Assembly (NCBI GenBank): GCA_948474755.1
Contig: CAOLHI010000958.1
Span: 186,001 to 250,000 of the forward strand
DNA length: 64,000 nt
DNA from: Ctenosaura bakeri
Taxonomy: Eukaryota > Chordata > Lepidosauria > Squamata > Iguanidae
Reading direction: 5' to 3'
The notes under the pieces were generated by a model. It did not search any database and was not told the origin of the DNA. It saw nothing but the letters and a program-made list of their open reading frames with translations. Below, in pieces: positions 1 to 9,847 of the stretch (within the stretch, counting starts at the first letter, position 1; each line of letters opens with the position of its first letter). Made by a program: the position numbers and the translations under genes.

Positions 1-55
1 TGGTCAACAGATCAGCAGTGAAAGAATATGAGAAGGTTAAAGTTTGCCAGTCTTG

Positions 56-460
56 AGCCCTTTCCGCACCTTACCTTTTTCCGGCGCTGGAGTGCGAGGA
101 TCGTGCAAGCAGCCTCTGGTGAGAGGTTCTTGCATCCACATGAGCTGCCTGCTTGCGCAAGAGCCCCGCCTCTTCCTTCTGCAGTGCAGCCTGGGACTTT
201 CCCAGGCTGCGCTGGGTCAGGAAGTGCAACCGGCATGGCTACGGAGGCTCTGCACGCCAGGTAAGTGACCATGGGGCCCGGAAGCAATGCATGATTATGC
301 ACCATTTTTGGCTTTTAGCTGAAAATGAAAAGGTGCACGATCGGTGCCTGCCAGCTCCTGGAGCATCGTGCGATTGTGAGTGCATTGTGCAGATCGCTCC
401 TCACAATCGTGCCACACTCCAGGTGCCCTTTTGCATGGCAAATGCCGTGTGGAAAGGGTC
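56..460 (+). mobile_element. GGCC element, group A (copy A1)
   Basis: Non-autonomous inverted-repeat element of 405 bp. It starts AGCCCTTTCCGCAC and ends GTGTGGAAAGGGTC, which are inverse of each other apart from terminal mutations. It is flanked by TTG on both sides (53-55 and 461-463), a 3-bp target duplication. The interior is shared with copies at 4114 and 12423, and in reverse with 20689, 35621 and 51829. It has no transposase frame. A near-perfect splice-donor motif CAG|GTAAGT lies at 258-266. Superfamily (PIF/Harbinger-like) is inferred from the 3-bp duplication only. Confidence 0.8.
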
Positions 461-690
461 TTGGCATTTAGTGTGTGTCTTGCATGTATGCATGGTTGTG
501 TGAATTTGTTTAGGAGCCTTCAAGCATTCAACTCTTCATCTGTACTTTGAACTGAAAAAAAGGGAAACTAGCCTGACTACATAATGAGCTGTATGAAACT
601 TTTCTGACCAGTGTGCCAAAATTCAAATGGAAATGATAGGAGAGTGCCACTCTGAAATACACCTTACTGTGGTTCCTCTCCAATATTCTG

Positions 691-981
691 GACCAGTGAG
701 CAGCCGCATCACTATTAGGCAAATATGAGTGCAGTTCTAACTTAGTTTGTAGTCCATCCAGAGTTCATTTTGCCACAGCTTCCCAATGTATATGCCACTG
801 TTGGCATCCATAGCACAGGTTGGAATCCTGTGAACTAGAAAGCCACCCAGTTTGTCTTGTTGCTTCTGAAGCTGGTGGTGGTACATGCAGGTTGATCCTG
901 CATTTGAAATAAACCTGATCATTTCTGTCCAGGAGACAGCATTCCATTCCAAGCATAACACTGAGCCAGATCCTAAGATGC
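691..981 (-). repeat. Unclassified ~290-bp repeat, inverted copy of 1377-1672
   Basis: This stretch is the reverse complement of 1377-1672 with only scattered differences, so the two form a long inverted repeat with a spacer of about 395 bp. I see no terminal inverted repeat. An AATAAA occurs near 907 in plus orientation. The open frames on the minus strand here and on the plus strand at 1377 are the same translated repeat and do not look like a protein family I know. Confidence 0.75.
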
Positions 982-1331
982 TGAGGTATTTTGTCCATGC
1001 TCACACATGAGAGTTTTAAAATTTTTGCAGTGATCTTATTGGGAATGCCAGTAGGAATGATTGTTAACTTGATAACCATGAACTGAGTTGATGTTTTTCA
1101 AAACAAGACAAAACAAACCACAGAAGAAGAAGAAAATGGCTGGCATTCTGTACTGCAGTTACAGATTCATAACCTAGAGTAATGGATGTGTAACTTCTTG
1201 ATAGACTACTTCAGTGTCCCAATAATCAGAACCAGGACCTCTGTTGCAGTTCCTCATCACAGCCTCACTCAACAGTGGGATTAGGTTCGAAGTATTATTG
1301 TTATGCCCTGATTAGCTGCTGAACTGACCTT
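982..1331. other. Spacer between inverted repeats, no feature seen
   Basis: AT-leaning unique DNA separating the two inverted ~290-bp repeats. It has an A-rich patch (AAACAAGACAAAACAAAC) near 1100. I see no gene, RNA gene or recognised repeat. Confidence 0.5.
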
Positions 1332-1817
1332 GGTCATTCCTCATTAGACTGTTATAGTGCTATTATTCCACTTTCAGCATCTTAGGATCTGGCTCAGTGT
1401 AATGCTTGGAATGGAATGCTGTCTCCTGGACAGAAATGATCAAGTTTATTTCAAATGCAGGATCAACTTGCATGTACCACCACCAGCTTCAGAAGCAACA
1501 AGACAAACTGAGTGGCTTTCTAGCTCACAGGATTCCAACCTGTGCTATGGGTGCCAACAGTGGCATATACATTGGGTAGCTGTGGCAAAATGACCTTTGG
1601 ATGGACTATAAAACTGAGTTAGACCTGCACTCGTATTTGCCTAGTAGTGATGCTGCTGCTCACTGGTCATCATTTCAACATCCTGTGGAATTTGTAGTTT
1701 ACTGATGCTTTCTGGCTAAGAATTCTAAATATCCCTCCCTAAACTGCAAAACACAGGATTCCATAGGATGTTGAAAGTGGCATAATAGCACTATAACAGT
1801 CTAGTGTGGAAATGGGC
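1332..1817. mobile_element. GGCC element, group C hairpin (C1), interrupted
   Basis: Outer ends GGTCATTCC and GGAAATGGGC with the group C arms (TTATAGTGCTATTATTCC and its inverse). CTT flanks it on both sides (1329-1331, 1818-1820). The normally 200-bp hairpin is expanded by a foreign 296-bp repeat at 1377-1672. The right half carries the usual TTTGTAGTTTACTGA and CTAAACTGCAAA segments. Confidence 0.8.
1377..1672 (+). mobile_element. Unclassified 296-bp insertion inside group C element
   Basis: The insertion interrupts the left arm of the group C hairpin between CCACTTTCA and TTTCAACATCC. Uninterrupted copies read CCACTTTCAACATCC, so TTTCA (1372-1376 and 1673-1677) is a 5-bp target duplication. 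The insert starts GCATCTTAGGATC and ends CACTGGTCATCA. Its second copy is inverted at 691-981. A 5-bp duplication fits an LTR-type integration, but the ends are not TG...CA, so the class stays open. Confidence 0.65.
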
Positions 1818-3561
1818 CTTCTTTATCCAATGCACCTACTGACTGTTAAGGTGGGCTTAGGTGGAATTGTCAGGCCTATGGAACTAAGTAGCTGAAGTAG
1901 AACACTGGAGAATATTTAGCAGAACTTTAAAACACTTGCAAAAATGTATTAGGGAAAACTCTTAACTGGAAGAGAGGAAAGGGGTGCCTCTCTCTCATGA
2001 GACCAAGCAAGTGTGCCTACAAATGTATCAAAAACATTTTGCCACCTTTTGCAATAAGTGAAGTAATACATAAAGAGGTTCACCTCCATATTGGCATAAA
2101 GCCCAGAGTCTAAATTTCCCTATCTGCACTATAATTGCTTACTGCTCCCCATGTTTCTATCATGTAAGGCCATTCTATCCCAAGTCAGGGAGAACCTGTA
2201 AATACCCAAAGCTAGGCATGTACTGTACCACTACAGGTATACTTCTCTCAAGCAACTTTCTCCATTTCTAGCAGTAAATATACAACAATAACAAATTAAA
2301 TAGCCAACCATTTGTTATCTTTTCATGAGACACTAAGGCCAACATGCCATTAGTGGCACACTAAGGCCAACATGCCATTAGCGGCATCAGGTACATTGTG
2401 TTTTTACGATATATTGCACAATGGCCACATTCACCTGATGGGGATGGAGATCTGCATGTGGAACACATACTGATGCACATTGGATGATACATACACAATC
2501 CACAATGGTCTTTGCTCATTCTGTTAAGGGTCCTCAGGCCCCACTGTGGTGTGCACAGAGGCCCAATGTGGAATATGTGCTGATGAACATGAGATGGCAC
2601 TATGAAATTGAGCTACAGAATTGTGCACATTGTACTACAGGATTGTGTACAAATTGTGCACATTTAGCAATGTTGCACTGTACCGGTGTCTATAGTATCC
2701 AGGACAGGTATACCTCAGTTAATGAAGTAGATATGCTCCTAGACATTACTTATTTAAGAGAAACTTAGCAGAGGTAGCAATAAGATGGAAAGGACAGGGA
2801 GAGGTTTGTACACCACAAAAATAAAAAACAAAACTAAACAAAAGAAGAACCCAAAAATAAAACAAAAGCTTTTTTTTTTTTTTAAATCAAATCTATAGGC
2901 ATACATATGTGAAATGAAACAACCAAGTTTGGTGAACTTTGCATGAGTAAACAAAAACATTTTGAAACTTCTAGAGAGCAAAGCTTCTTCCAAATTACAT
3001 TCAGGGATGATTGTTTTTTCTTTTGCTAGCCTCCATTTTATGATTTCCAGTGTGGCAGCCAAACTTATAGATCTATGCTTTTATAAATAAATAAATGAAT
3101 TAAGTAAGTAAGTAAGTAAGTAAATGGGTGAATAGTGAGGTTTATCTGCTTTCTGCTTTTCTCTCTCTTTTGGTCTTCACACATGGTCAGTAATGAATTC
3201 CAAAGGCAGCTCCTGTTTACCTTGCCTATTGCAGGCGGGCACCCGTGACTACAGCAGAATCAGGATTAGGAGTAGAATCCCGCTTTTTCTCAGATCAGGC
3301 ATTATTCTGTTGTCTACTGCTATAACCCAACACCAAAGGTTTGTGTGTCTCTAGCCCTCTTTCAACATCCTCCCAATTCTGAGGTTGCTAAACAAGCAAA
3401 CAAACAAGCAAGCAAAACCCACAAAAACCTTTAGTTTGACAAAGAAGAAGGAGTCAAAGAGGGGGCTGGGCAGGTTTAAAAAGACTTTGTAAAAATGGGA
3501 TTTCATTGTCAGAGCCTTTGTTCATTGAAACATGCCTGTCTGGATAAAAGAAACAGGATGC
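1818..3561. other. Intergenic DNA with short tandem repeats
   Basis: No gene or recognised interspersed repeat. It holds a 26-bp direct duplication (CACTAAGGCCAACATGCC twice, at about 2331 and 2357), repeated GTGCACATT-type motifs at 2470-2670, a T11 run near 2871 and a (TAAG)n array at 3101-3123. Open frames here are short and unremarkable. Confidence 0.4.
3101..3123. repeat. (TAAG)n microsatellite
   Basis: Six tandem copies of the tetranucleotide TAAG, preceded by an ATAAATAAATA stretch. Confidence 0.85.
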
Positions 3562-3711
3562 AACTCTGTTGTTGTTGTGTTCCTTCAAGTTGTTTCTGAA
3601 TTATGGCAACCACAAGCCAAACCTATCATGAGGCTTTCTGGGGCTGAAAATACGTAATGTGCCCGAAGTCACCCAGTGGGTTTCCATGGCTGAGAAGAGA
3701 ATTGAGACCTG

Positions 3712-3917
3712 GGCCCTTTCTGCCCTATGCTATTAATAGTGCTATTATTCCACTTAGAACATCCTATGGATTCCTGGGGTTTGCAGTTTAGATAGAGACC
3801 TTTGGAATTCTCAGCCAAAGAACTCTTTGGCCTCAGTAAACTACAAACCTCAGAATTCCACCAAGATGCTGAAAAGTGGAATAATAGCACTATAACAGTG
3901 TAGTACAGTTTCCAGGG
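3712..3917. mobile_element. GGCC element, group C hairpin (C2)
   Basis: It starts GGCCCTTTCTGCC, has both group C arms (TAGTGCTATTATTCC and GGAATAATAGCAC) and ends in a decayed CAGTTTCCAGG. It lies inside a tRNA-type SINE. A stretch covering its right end is duplicated in tandem (see 3892-3969). Confidence 0.65.
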
Positions 3918-3969
3918 TTCTCCAATGCTCTATAACAGTGTAGTACAGTTTCCAGGGTTCTCTAATGCT
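3892..3969. repeat. Tandem duplication of ~39 bp at the element/SINE junction
   Basis: CTATAACAGTGTAGTACAG through TTCTCCAATGCTC occurs twice back to back with one or two differences. The unit contains the right end of the group C element and the first bases of the resumed SINE. Confidence 0.8.
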
Positions 3970-4113
3970 CAAACCCCTACACCAGAGCTGTCTCATATGC
4001 AATTCTACTGGTGGGTGTTTATAGTACACTGCAGTCATGTAGGAGCTCAGGCTATGTCTGCAGTGTGAGGCAGATGTCTCATTCTGCCTCATGGTAGAAG
4101 CAGCCCTGACAAT

Positions 4114-4534
4114 GGCCCTTTCTGCACCTTGCCATTTTCTGGCGCTGGGGTGCAGGAATCGTGCAAACAGCCTCCAGCAAGAGGCTCTTGCATCTGGGGT
4201 CCTTCGGCTCTACACGAGCTGCCTGCTTGCATGAAAGCCCTGCCTCTTCCTTCCACAGTGCAGCCTGGGATCTTCCCAGGCTGTGCTGTGGCAGGAAGTG
4301 CGACTGGCGTGGCTCCAGAGGCCCCACACACCAGGTAAGTGCATGCGGGGCCCAGGATCAATGCGTGATCACGCACCATTTTCGGCTTCTAGTCAAAAAT
4401 GAAAAGGTGAGCGATTGGTGCCTGCTCTACCCTGGAGTGTTGCACGATTGTGAGTGTGTCATGCAGATCGCTTCTCAGAATTGCGCAATGCTCCAGGCGT
4501 CCTTTCACATGGAAAATGCCATGTGGAAAGGGCC
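4114..4534 (+). mobile_element. GGCC element, group A (copy A2)
   Basis: 421 bp, starts GGCCCTTTCTGCACC and ends ATGTGGAAAGGGCC. Flanks are AAT and ATT, an imperfect 3-bp duplication. Interior is collinear with copies at 56 and 12423. A splice-donor-like CAG|GTAAGT is at 4332-4340. It has no coding capacity of its own. Confidence 0.78.
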
Positions 4535-5885
4535 ATTTAAATTGTCTCAAGAGTGAAAGAACCCAGAATATTAAAAAGAAGAGCAGAGGAAGCAGACAGA
4601 GTGAAAACAGAGAGGATGAGAGCTCAGAAGTATGACACCAGTGGGTCCTTGGCTAGTCTGCAGGTAATTCAGGAAAGTCTGGTCCCTCCTGAAAGAGGAT
4701 TGCAGTTTCACCAGTTTCCAATAGACTGAGTTGATTAAAATACCTCAGCTACCTCATAAATCACCTGCAGTCGTCATTGCCTTTTGATCGTGTGGCTTTT
4801 AGATATCTTAATGATACTTTAGGTGTCTGTAACAACATTTCAACCTGCCTCTTTAAATACTTCCAGTCACGTTCCCAGTTGCTATAAATCAGAGTTGAAA
4901 TGTCTGAGGGTTCTAGTTGTAGCAGATTTTTTTTTTAAATATCCATAATGGGTTGAGTCAGTGCTTCATAACCTGTGGCCCTCACAGAGGACTGAGAAGG
5001 CTTGAAGACATGTTATGAACTTTTATAGTTAAAAAAGGAAGGAAGGCAGGAAGGAAGGAAGGAAGGAAGGAAGGAAGGAAGGAAGACGAACAGTCAAACA
5101 CTGGTCTTCAAGAGCAGGAGTCTTTTGCTAGTGATAGACATCATTTTCACAAAGTTTCATTACAATATCTTAAACCATTCAAAAGTTATGAAAGCAACTG
5201 TTTGATAGCGAAAAATGTACTCAGCACTTGTTATTTCTGCATTGGTAAGAACAGGCAAGTGTATGACACTGAGTGACTGAGAGAAAACACATAACATTTC
5301 TTGCTACTGTGTTTTAAATCTTAGTTAAGTCTTTGTTGTATACAACGACAAAAGATATTTAAGGGGGTCCATGGTAAAGAAAAGGCTAAGTACTGTTAGT
5401 CTGAGTTATTCAACATGATTTACCATAGACGCGGTTCACCTTTATCCACCAGTTTTGCAAATTGACCTTGTTACTGTAAGATGCACAAGAATGACAGACA
5501 GAATGGAAGACTGAAAGATGAGATCCCATGTTTTCGGGTAGTCTTTACCAACATGATAATTCCTCATATGTTGGACTCCCATCATTCCCAGGCAAAAAAA
5601 TAATAAAAAAATTAAAAAATATTATGGTCTTTGTAGTCCCTATGGGAGAAAGTCTCAGTTGGAAGAAGACAACTTTAAAAGGACAAAAACAGCCCTTTGG
5701 AAGGAGTTAACAACAACATATTTTTCCCTGAGATCAACAGTGACATTCTATGTATCTTTCTCTATTAAGCCCATGGTCCAGCACTAATGCTTCAAACCAT
5801 AAGTCAATGAAAAATAACTAAACCAAATAAATAATTTCACCAATTCCTGTTTTGGTAGTGAATTAATTTCTCAATGTCTAACATT
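4535..5885. other. Intergenic DNA, no gene seen
   Basis: AT-rich unique DNA apart from the (GGAA)n array at 5034-5086 and short A/T runs. No recognised interspersed repeat or RNA gene. Confidence 0.4.
5034..5086. repeat. (GGAA)n microsatellite
   Basis: About thirteen GGAA units with one GGCA interruption near the start. Confidence 0.9.
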
Positions 5886-6078
5886 TGTTGTTGTGTGTCT
5901 TCAAGTTGTTTCTGACTTATAGTGACCCTAAGGTGGACCTATCATGGAGTTTTCTGGGGCTGAGAATGTGTGGTATGCCCATAGTCACCCGGTGGGTTTC
6001 CATAGCCAAATGGGAAATTGAACCCTGGTCTCCAGAGTCATAGTCCAACAGTCAAATAGCTACATCACACTGGTTGTC
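5886..6078 (-). mobile_element. tRNA-derived SINE, minus strand
   Basis: Nearly complete copy. The 3' body lies at the left (TTGTTGTGTGTCTTCAAG, GTTTCTGACTTATAGTGACC). The tRNA-like head lies at the right, where the reverse complement gives a GGTTCAATTTC B-box-like motif and a GTTGGACTATGACTC segment. Expected transcription is by RNA polymerase III from the right. It lacks the internal segment seen in the 15593 copy, so it is a shorter subfamily. Confidence 0.8.
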
Positions 6079-6333
6079 TTCTACCATTTAGCATGATTCA
6101 ACTAACTTTCACATGTAACATTCTACACTCTGGTGTGGCAAGGTGTTCCAATGACTCTGTGAAGCCTGTGTCCTTCATGTGTCTAAGTCCTGCCTTGATG
6201 ACCAGCTGGGTTGTTGTTGGAAGTCTAGGTAGATTTCTAGGAAATTTGGGCAACAAAGACCAGAGAAGTTCCAGAAGTGTGACTGCTGATGGTAGCTTTT
6301 CTGTTCAGCTTGTTTCTCTTCAATGTTTTTTAT

Positions 6334-6495
6334 TGTTGTTGTGTGCCTTCAAGTCATTTCTGACTTATGGAAACTCTAAGATGACCCTATCATGGGGTTT
6401 TCTGAGGCTGAGGGATGTGTGATGAGCCCAAAGTCATTCAGTGGGTTTCCACGACTGAGCAGGGAATCAAACGTCCAACGTTCAAATACTGCAGC
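6334..6495 (-). mobile_element. tRNA-derived SINE, minus strand, partial
   Basis: TTGTTGTGTGCCTTCAAG, CATTTCTGACTTATGG and CAGTGGGTTTCCACGAC match the SINE at 5886. The tRNA-like head is decayed and shortened (AATCAAACGTCCAACG). Confidence 0.75.
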
Positions 6496-7076
6496 TTCTG
6501 ACTAGAGAAGAAAAATAATTTCATTTTCTCTGTAAAATATATCCATTTCACAACTCTCAAGACTAGCAATGTGATGGTGTTCATCTTGTCCTTAAATTCC
6601 TTACTTTGCTAGGGCTTGTGATGTACTTCAGTGGGGGAAAAACAAAACAAAACAACTCACAAACAGTGCTTTTGAAAAGTATGCATGATTCAAAATGCTT
6701 GTATTAGAAAAATTCCACAAAGGTACTGTAGTTAACTAGGGAAAATGCATAAAAATATTTGTACTACTTGGTGAAACACAGGTGCATTTTTGTGCAGAAA
6801 TAAAAGCCCAATAGAAGATAAGAATGACAACAGGATTCTGACAAATTCAGAAAAAATGAAACTGACAGATTTTCACACATCCATCTCTAAACTTCATCCT
6901 TGCTGTGCCTCCCTTTTTTTATTTGTTTCATTCATGTATTCATTATTATCCCACTTTTCCAAGGTTAACTGGTCTCTTTACCTGTCAAATATTTAAAGAA
7001 ATCGGATACAGCCTAAGACTAAAACTACAAAATTTGGGTGTATTATAATAGGCTCTCTGGCAATGGGAACAGAGTG
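6496..7076. other. Intergenic DNA, no feature seen
   Basis: AT-rich unique sequence with no recognised repeat, RNA gene or convincing open frame. Confidence 0.4.
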
Positions 7077-7210
7077 TACCTGCTACAGCACAGGTTTGGA
7101 ATCAGAGGTCCTTCAGATATTGTCAGACTATGACTCTCATAATCCTTGCTCACTTGTGATGTTCCCAGGGGCTGATGGGATCTGGAGTCCAAATCTGGAC
7201 CATCCCCAGC
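7077..7210. repeat. Old hAT-like short repeat, decayed
   Basis: Segments such as GACTATGACTCTCATAATCC and GGGGCTGATGGGATCTGGAG match the layout of a common palindromic repeat (TGGACTACAACTCCCAT type) also present at 7283 and 15355. Boundaries are uncertain. Confidence 0.4.
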
Positions 7211-7282
7211 CCTCCACTAGTATACTGGACTTCTGCTTGCAGTCTGTTGAAGGTGTATCGCTGTAAATGCAAATAGCTAGCT

Positions 7283-7473
7283 CAGGGCTAGGCAACTATG
7301 GTCCTCCATGTAATATTGGACTACATTTCTTATCATGCCTTAACTCTGGTGTACTGAGAAGTGCTGATGGGAATTGTAGACCATATATATATATAAGTGT
7401 GTGTGTGTATCTGTGTGTGCATCCATATATCTATACATTCATATATTTGGAGAGTTGCAGTTGTCTACCTCTG
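7283..7473. mobile_element. hAT-like palindromic MITE with internal microsatellite
   Basis: It starts CAGGGCTAGGCAAC and ends GTCTACCTCTG, so the ends are CAGGG...CTCTG, a hAT-like pattern. The left half has TTGGACTACATTTC and the right half ends as the inverse of the start. The flanks AGCTAGCT and AGCTGGAA match at only 5 of 8 positions. An (AT)n(GT)n tract has grown in the centre (about 7383-7420). Confidence 0.5.
7383..7420. repeat. (AT)n/(GT)n microsatellite
   Basis: ATATATATATAT followed by GTGTGTGTGT and a degenerate continuation, inside the hAT-like repeat. Confidence 0.85.
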
Positions 7474-7499
7474 AGCTGGAAGAAAGTGCTGTAGGTATC

Positions 7500-8370
7500 A
7501 GGTGATTCAAGCGGGCAATAGAATTTTGTTCATTATTATAAAGCTTTTGACTTTCAAGTTGCCTGTCCTCATTTGCTCTTGCAGTTATCTGCTTGATTTC
7601 CAGACTGGACTGGCTTCCAAACTGCCATGAAGTTGTAATAAGTAGAATTTTATTTTGAGCATTTCCTTGCATTGACAAATAAGCCAACTGGAAAACCTGA
7701 GTCAGACAAAAGCCTTACTGAAGGAATATTTTTTCCAGCAGATGCCATCCTTCTGATCCACTTAAAACTGTACAGATTAATTGACAGTTTGCCTAACCCG
7801 AGTTTTAAAAGCGTGGTTGGTGAAGGATGAATAGAATTATTTCTATTTACCATTGAAATTCATTTCTCAACTGGACCTGGGATGGAAACTTGAGCACAAA
7901 ACAGTTCCACTCTTAGAAGCTTTGCAAACAGATGGCAGCTGAGAACCCAATGTGGTTCCCTCCCTGTGCCTTTGTTCTTCTTAATTAAATTGAACCAAGA
8001 TCTTCAACAAGTATGAAACAAAAGAATTGCATGAAAAAATGGCTGACTTGCACCAGTCAAGAAACTCCTGGAATTTTAAAATCCAGCCATTTTCAAAAAG
8101 CCCCAGGATTAAATGTGGATGGGGAGGGCAACGACTAATTAATGTCTTTATTTAGCTGACTGTGGGCTTACGTGAATACCTTGACAGTGAAGTCATGTCA
8201 CAGCAATTAAGGTTCAGGTTCGACTTCTATTATAAGCAGTAATAATTATCCGGCTGCTTATTATTTTCATTTTTTTCCTAATCTAAAAATGAATGTGAGC
8301 CTCTAGCATCTCACTTTAAGAGTGTGCTCTTAACACTGCATTTTAACAATGGGAAAATAAGTATAGTCAT
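7500..8370. other. Repeat-free island, candidate conserved regulatory DNA
   Basis: About 870 bp without recognisable repeats or coding signal. It is AT-rich with many homeodomain-type cores (TAATTAATG near 8134, AATAATTATCC near 8241, TTAATTAAATTG near 7980) and mixed-composition blocks such as TTACGTGAATACC near 8169. This texture is typical of vertebrate conserved non-coding elements, but conservation cannot be judged from one sequence. Confidence 0.35.
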
Positions 8371-8436
8371 TGCATGAGCCAGTTGGACTTTTTTTTTTTC
8401 TTTTGTGGGAAAAAAATTGTAGGCCTAGTGGCAAAG

Positions 8437-9843
8437 TGTGCAGAGACTAAGGGAGACCATACTAATATGCAGACACCATGCTGGAGTTCAAATAGTCACA
8501 AATTTATTGGTCACTGCCGCCAGAGTCTTGGTGAAACATAGGGCAATGGACATAAACATTGGACAACCTACCTTCTGAACCATGGGGATGCTCCTTATGA
8601 CTGTCTGCTGGGGAAACCATGGGATACCCCAGATGGGTTTCCACCTTGGTGAAAGCCACTGTGTAGTTTCTCTACCACCTTGGAATGAAGCAGGTTTAAC
8701 AGGCCCTGACCCAGATATGCCTTTATCCTAAGCTTCCCTCAGAAGATCTTCAAAGTAGAGAAAATGTGTATGTAGGCACCATTTTCCCCATGAATCAGGC
8801 TCAGTATTTTTTTAAAATAATTTTACTAAGTTCACAAATAAAAAAAAACATCATCTCAAATTGTACTTTTACGTGTGATATTTTTGTTCTTCCACTCTGA
8901 TCTAGTTTTCATTTTCTAAATATCTACTCACATGAAAAAAATTATGCCTCACAATTCTATGTTCATCTTACATGCTTGATCTTGCATTTCTCTCATCAAC
9001 TCCTGTTACGTTATAGTTATTTCTCTTTAATTTCAACTATAATTCAGACATTTTCACTTGGCAGTTCCCAGCAATTACCCATTACAATTTGCCATTCTGC
9101 TTTTATCTGATCATCCGATTTCCCCTTTAGTCTTTGTGAATATCCACATTTCTATTCTCAATAAATCCGCATTTCTATTCTCAATAGATGTCCCCCACCA
9201 TTGTTCAATTGTGGGTATTTGCTGAGACTTCCACAATTTGGCATATTCAGTTCAAGCTGTCGTTATCATGTACAATATTAATCTCCAGTGCCTCTAAAAT
9301 TCAGGGTTTTTTGCAAATTGAACCTTCAGTATTTCACACATCTTTTTATGTATTTCACTCCAATATTTCTTTGCCTTGGGACATGACCATCACATATGAA
9401 ATATTGTTCCCACCTCTTTCTGACATTTCCAAATCAGGCTCAGTATTGACAGCACCAGCAACCCAAGTTGTGACACAGTTGTAACAAAGAACAGATAGGA
9501 ACAAAACATCTGCACAGATTTTACCCACTCCCAACCAAGATGAATTGAAGCCTCAACTGCCAGAGTTGAAGGAGAGTGGGTGACAAAAGCTGCAGTCAAC
9601 TGGCTCTTGGCTCCTCACCTCTGGGCTGTTTTTATGCCCCTTAGGTTGGCTGGTTAGGGGAACCCCACATACACCCAAAGAAGCCATCCCTTGCCCAGGC
9701 CAAACCAATCTCTAATAGACCAGCTAATGGCGAAATAATGATGTAAGAGCCTATGGTGGAATGGAGGCACTTGGAATGAAACCAACTCCTGAAGGTAAGA
9801 AGATTCCAGACCCCTTTCTCTTTCCCTTCTCTCACATGCTGCA
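8437..9843 (-). mobile_element. LTR-like element, minus strand, split by a LINE insertion
   Basis: Candidate solo LTR. It reads TGTGCAG at the left and TGCTGCA at the right with AAAG on both flanks (8433-8436, 9844-9847). On the minus strand there is a TATA-like CATAAAAAC (plus strand near 9630) and, downstream, AATAAA (plus-strand TTTATT near 8500), in the order an LTR needs. Without the 639 bp of the LINE plus duplication at 8809-9447 it would be about 768 bp. The ends are my best guess. Confidence 0.42.
8809..9431 (-). mobile_element. 5'-truncated LINE-type insertion with 16-bp TSD, minus strand
   Basis: AATCAGGCTCAGTATT occurs at 8793-8808 and exactly again at 9432-9447, a perfect 16-bp target duplication. 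The insert begins with TTTTTTTAAAATAATTTT, the complement of a poly(A)-like tail, so it was integrated in minus orientation by target-primed reverse transcription. The remaining 623 bp are non-coding and resemble an L1-type 3' untranslated region. Within it, CATTTCTATTCTCAATA is tandemly duplicated near 9150-9187. Confidence 0.75.
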
Positions 9844-9847
9844 AAAG

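Larger units (their letters stand above)
3562..3990 (-). mobile_element. tRNA-derived SINE, minus strand, split by a group C element
   Basis: Plus-strand landmarks are TTGTTGTGTTCCTTCAAG, AGTCACCCAGTGGG and TTTCCATGGC up to about 3711. SINE sequence resumes as AATGCTCAAACCCCTACACC near 3963. These match the reverse complement of a tRNA-like head (A-box/B-box end) plus body, as in the fuller copies at 5886 and 55698. A group C hairpin (3712 to about 3917) sits between the parts. Confidence 0.65.

Noticed and set aside
765..1593. Two similar proteins encoded in opposite directions
   Set aside because: They are translations of the two inverted copies of one non-coding repeat; the similarity is that of the DNA repeat.
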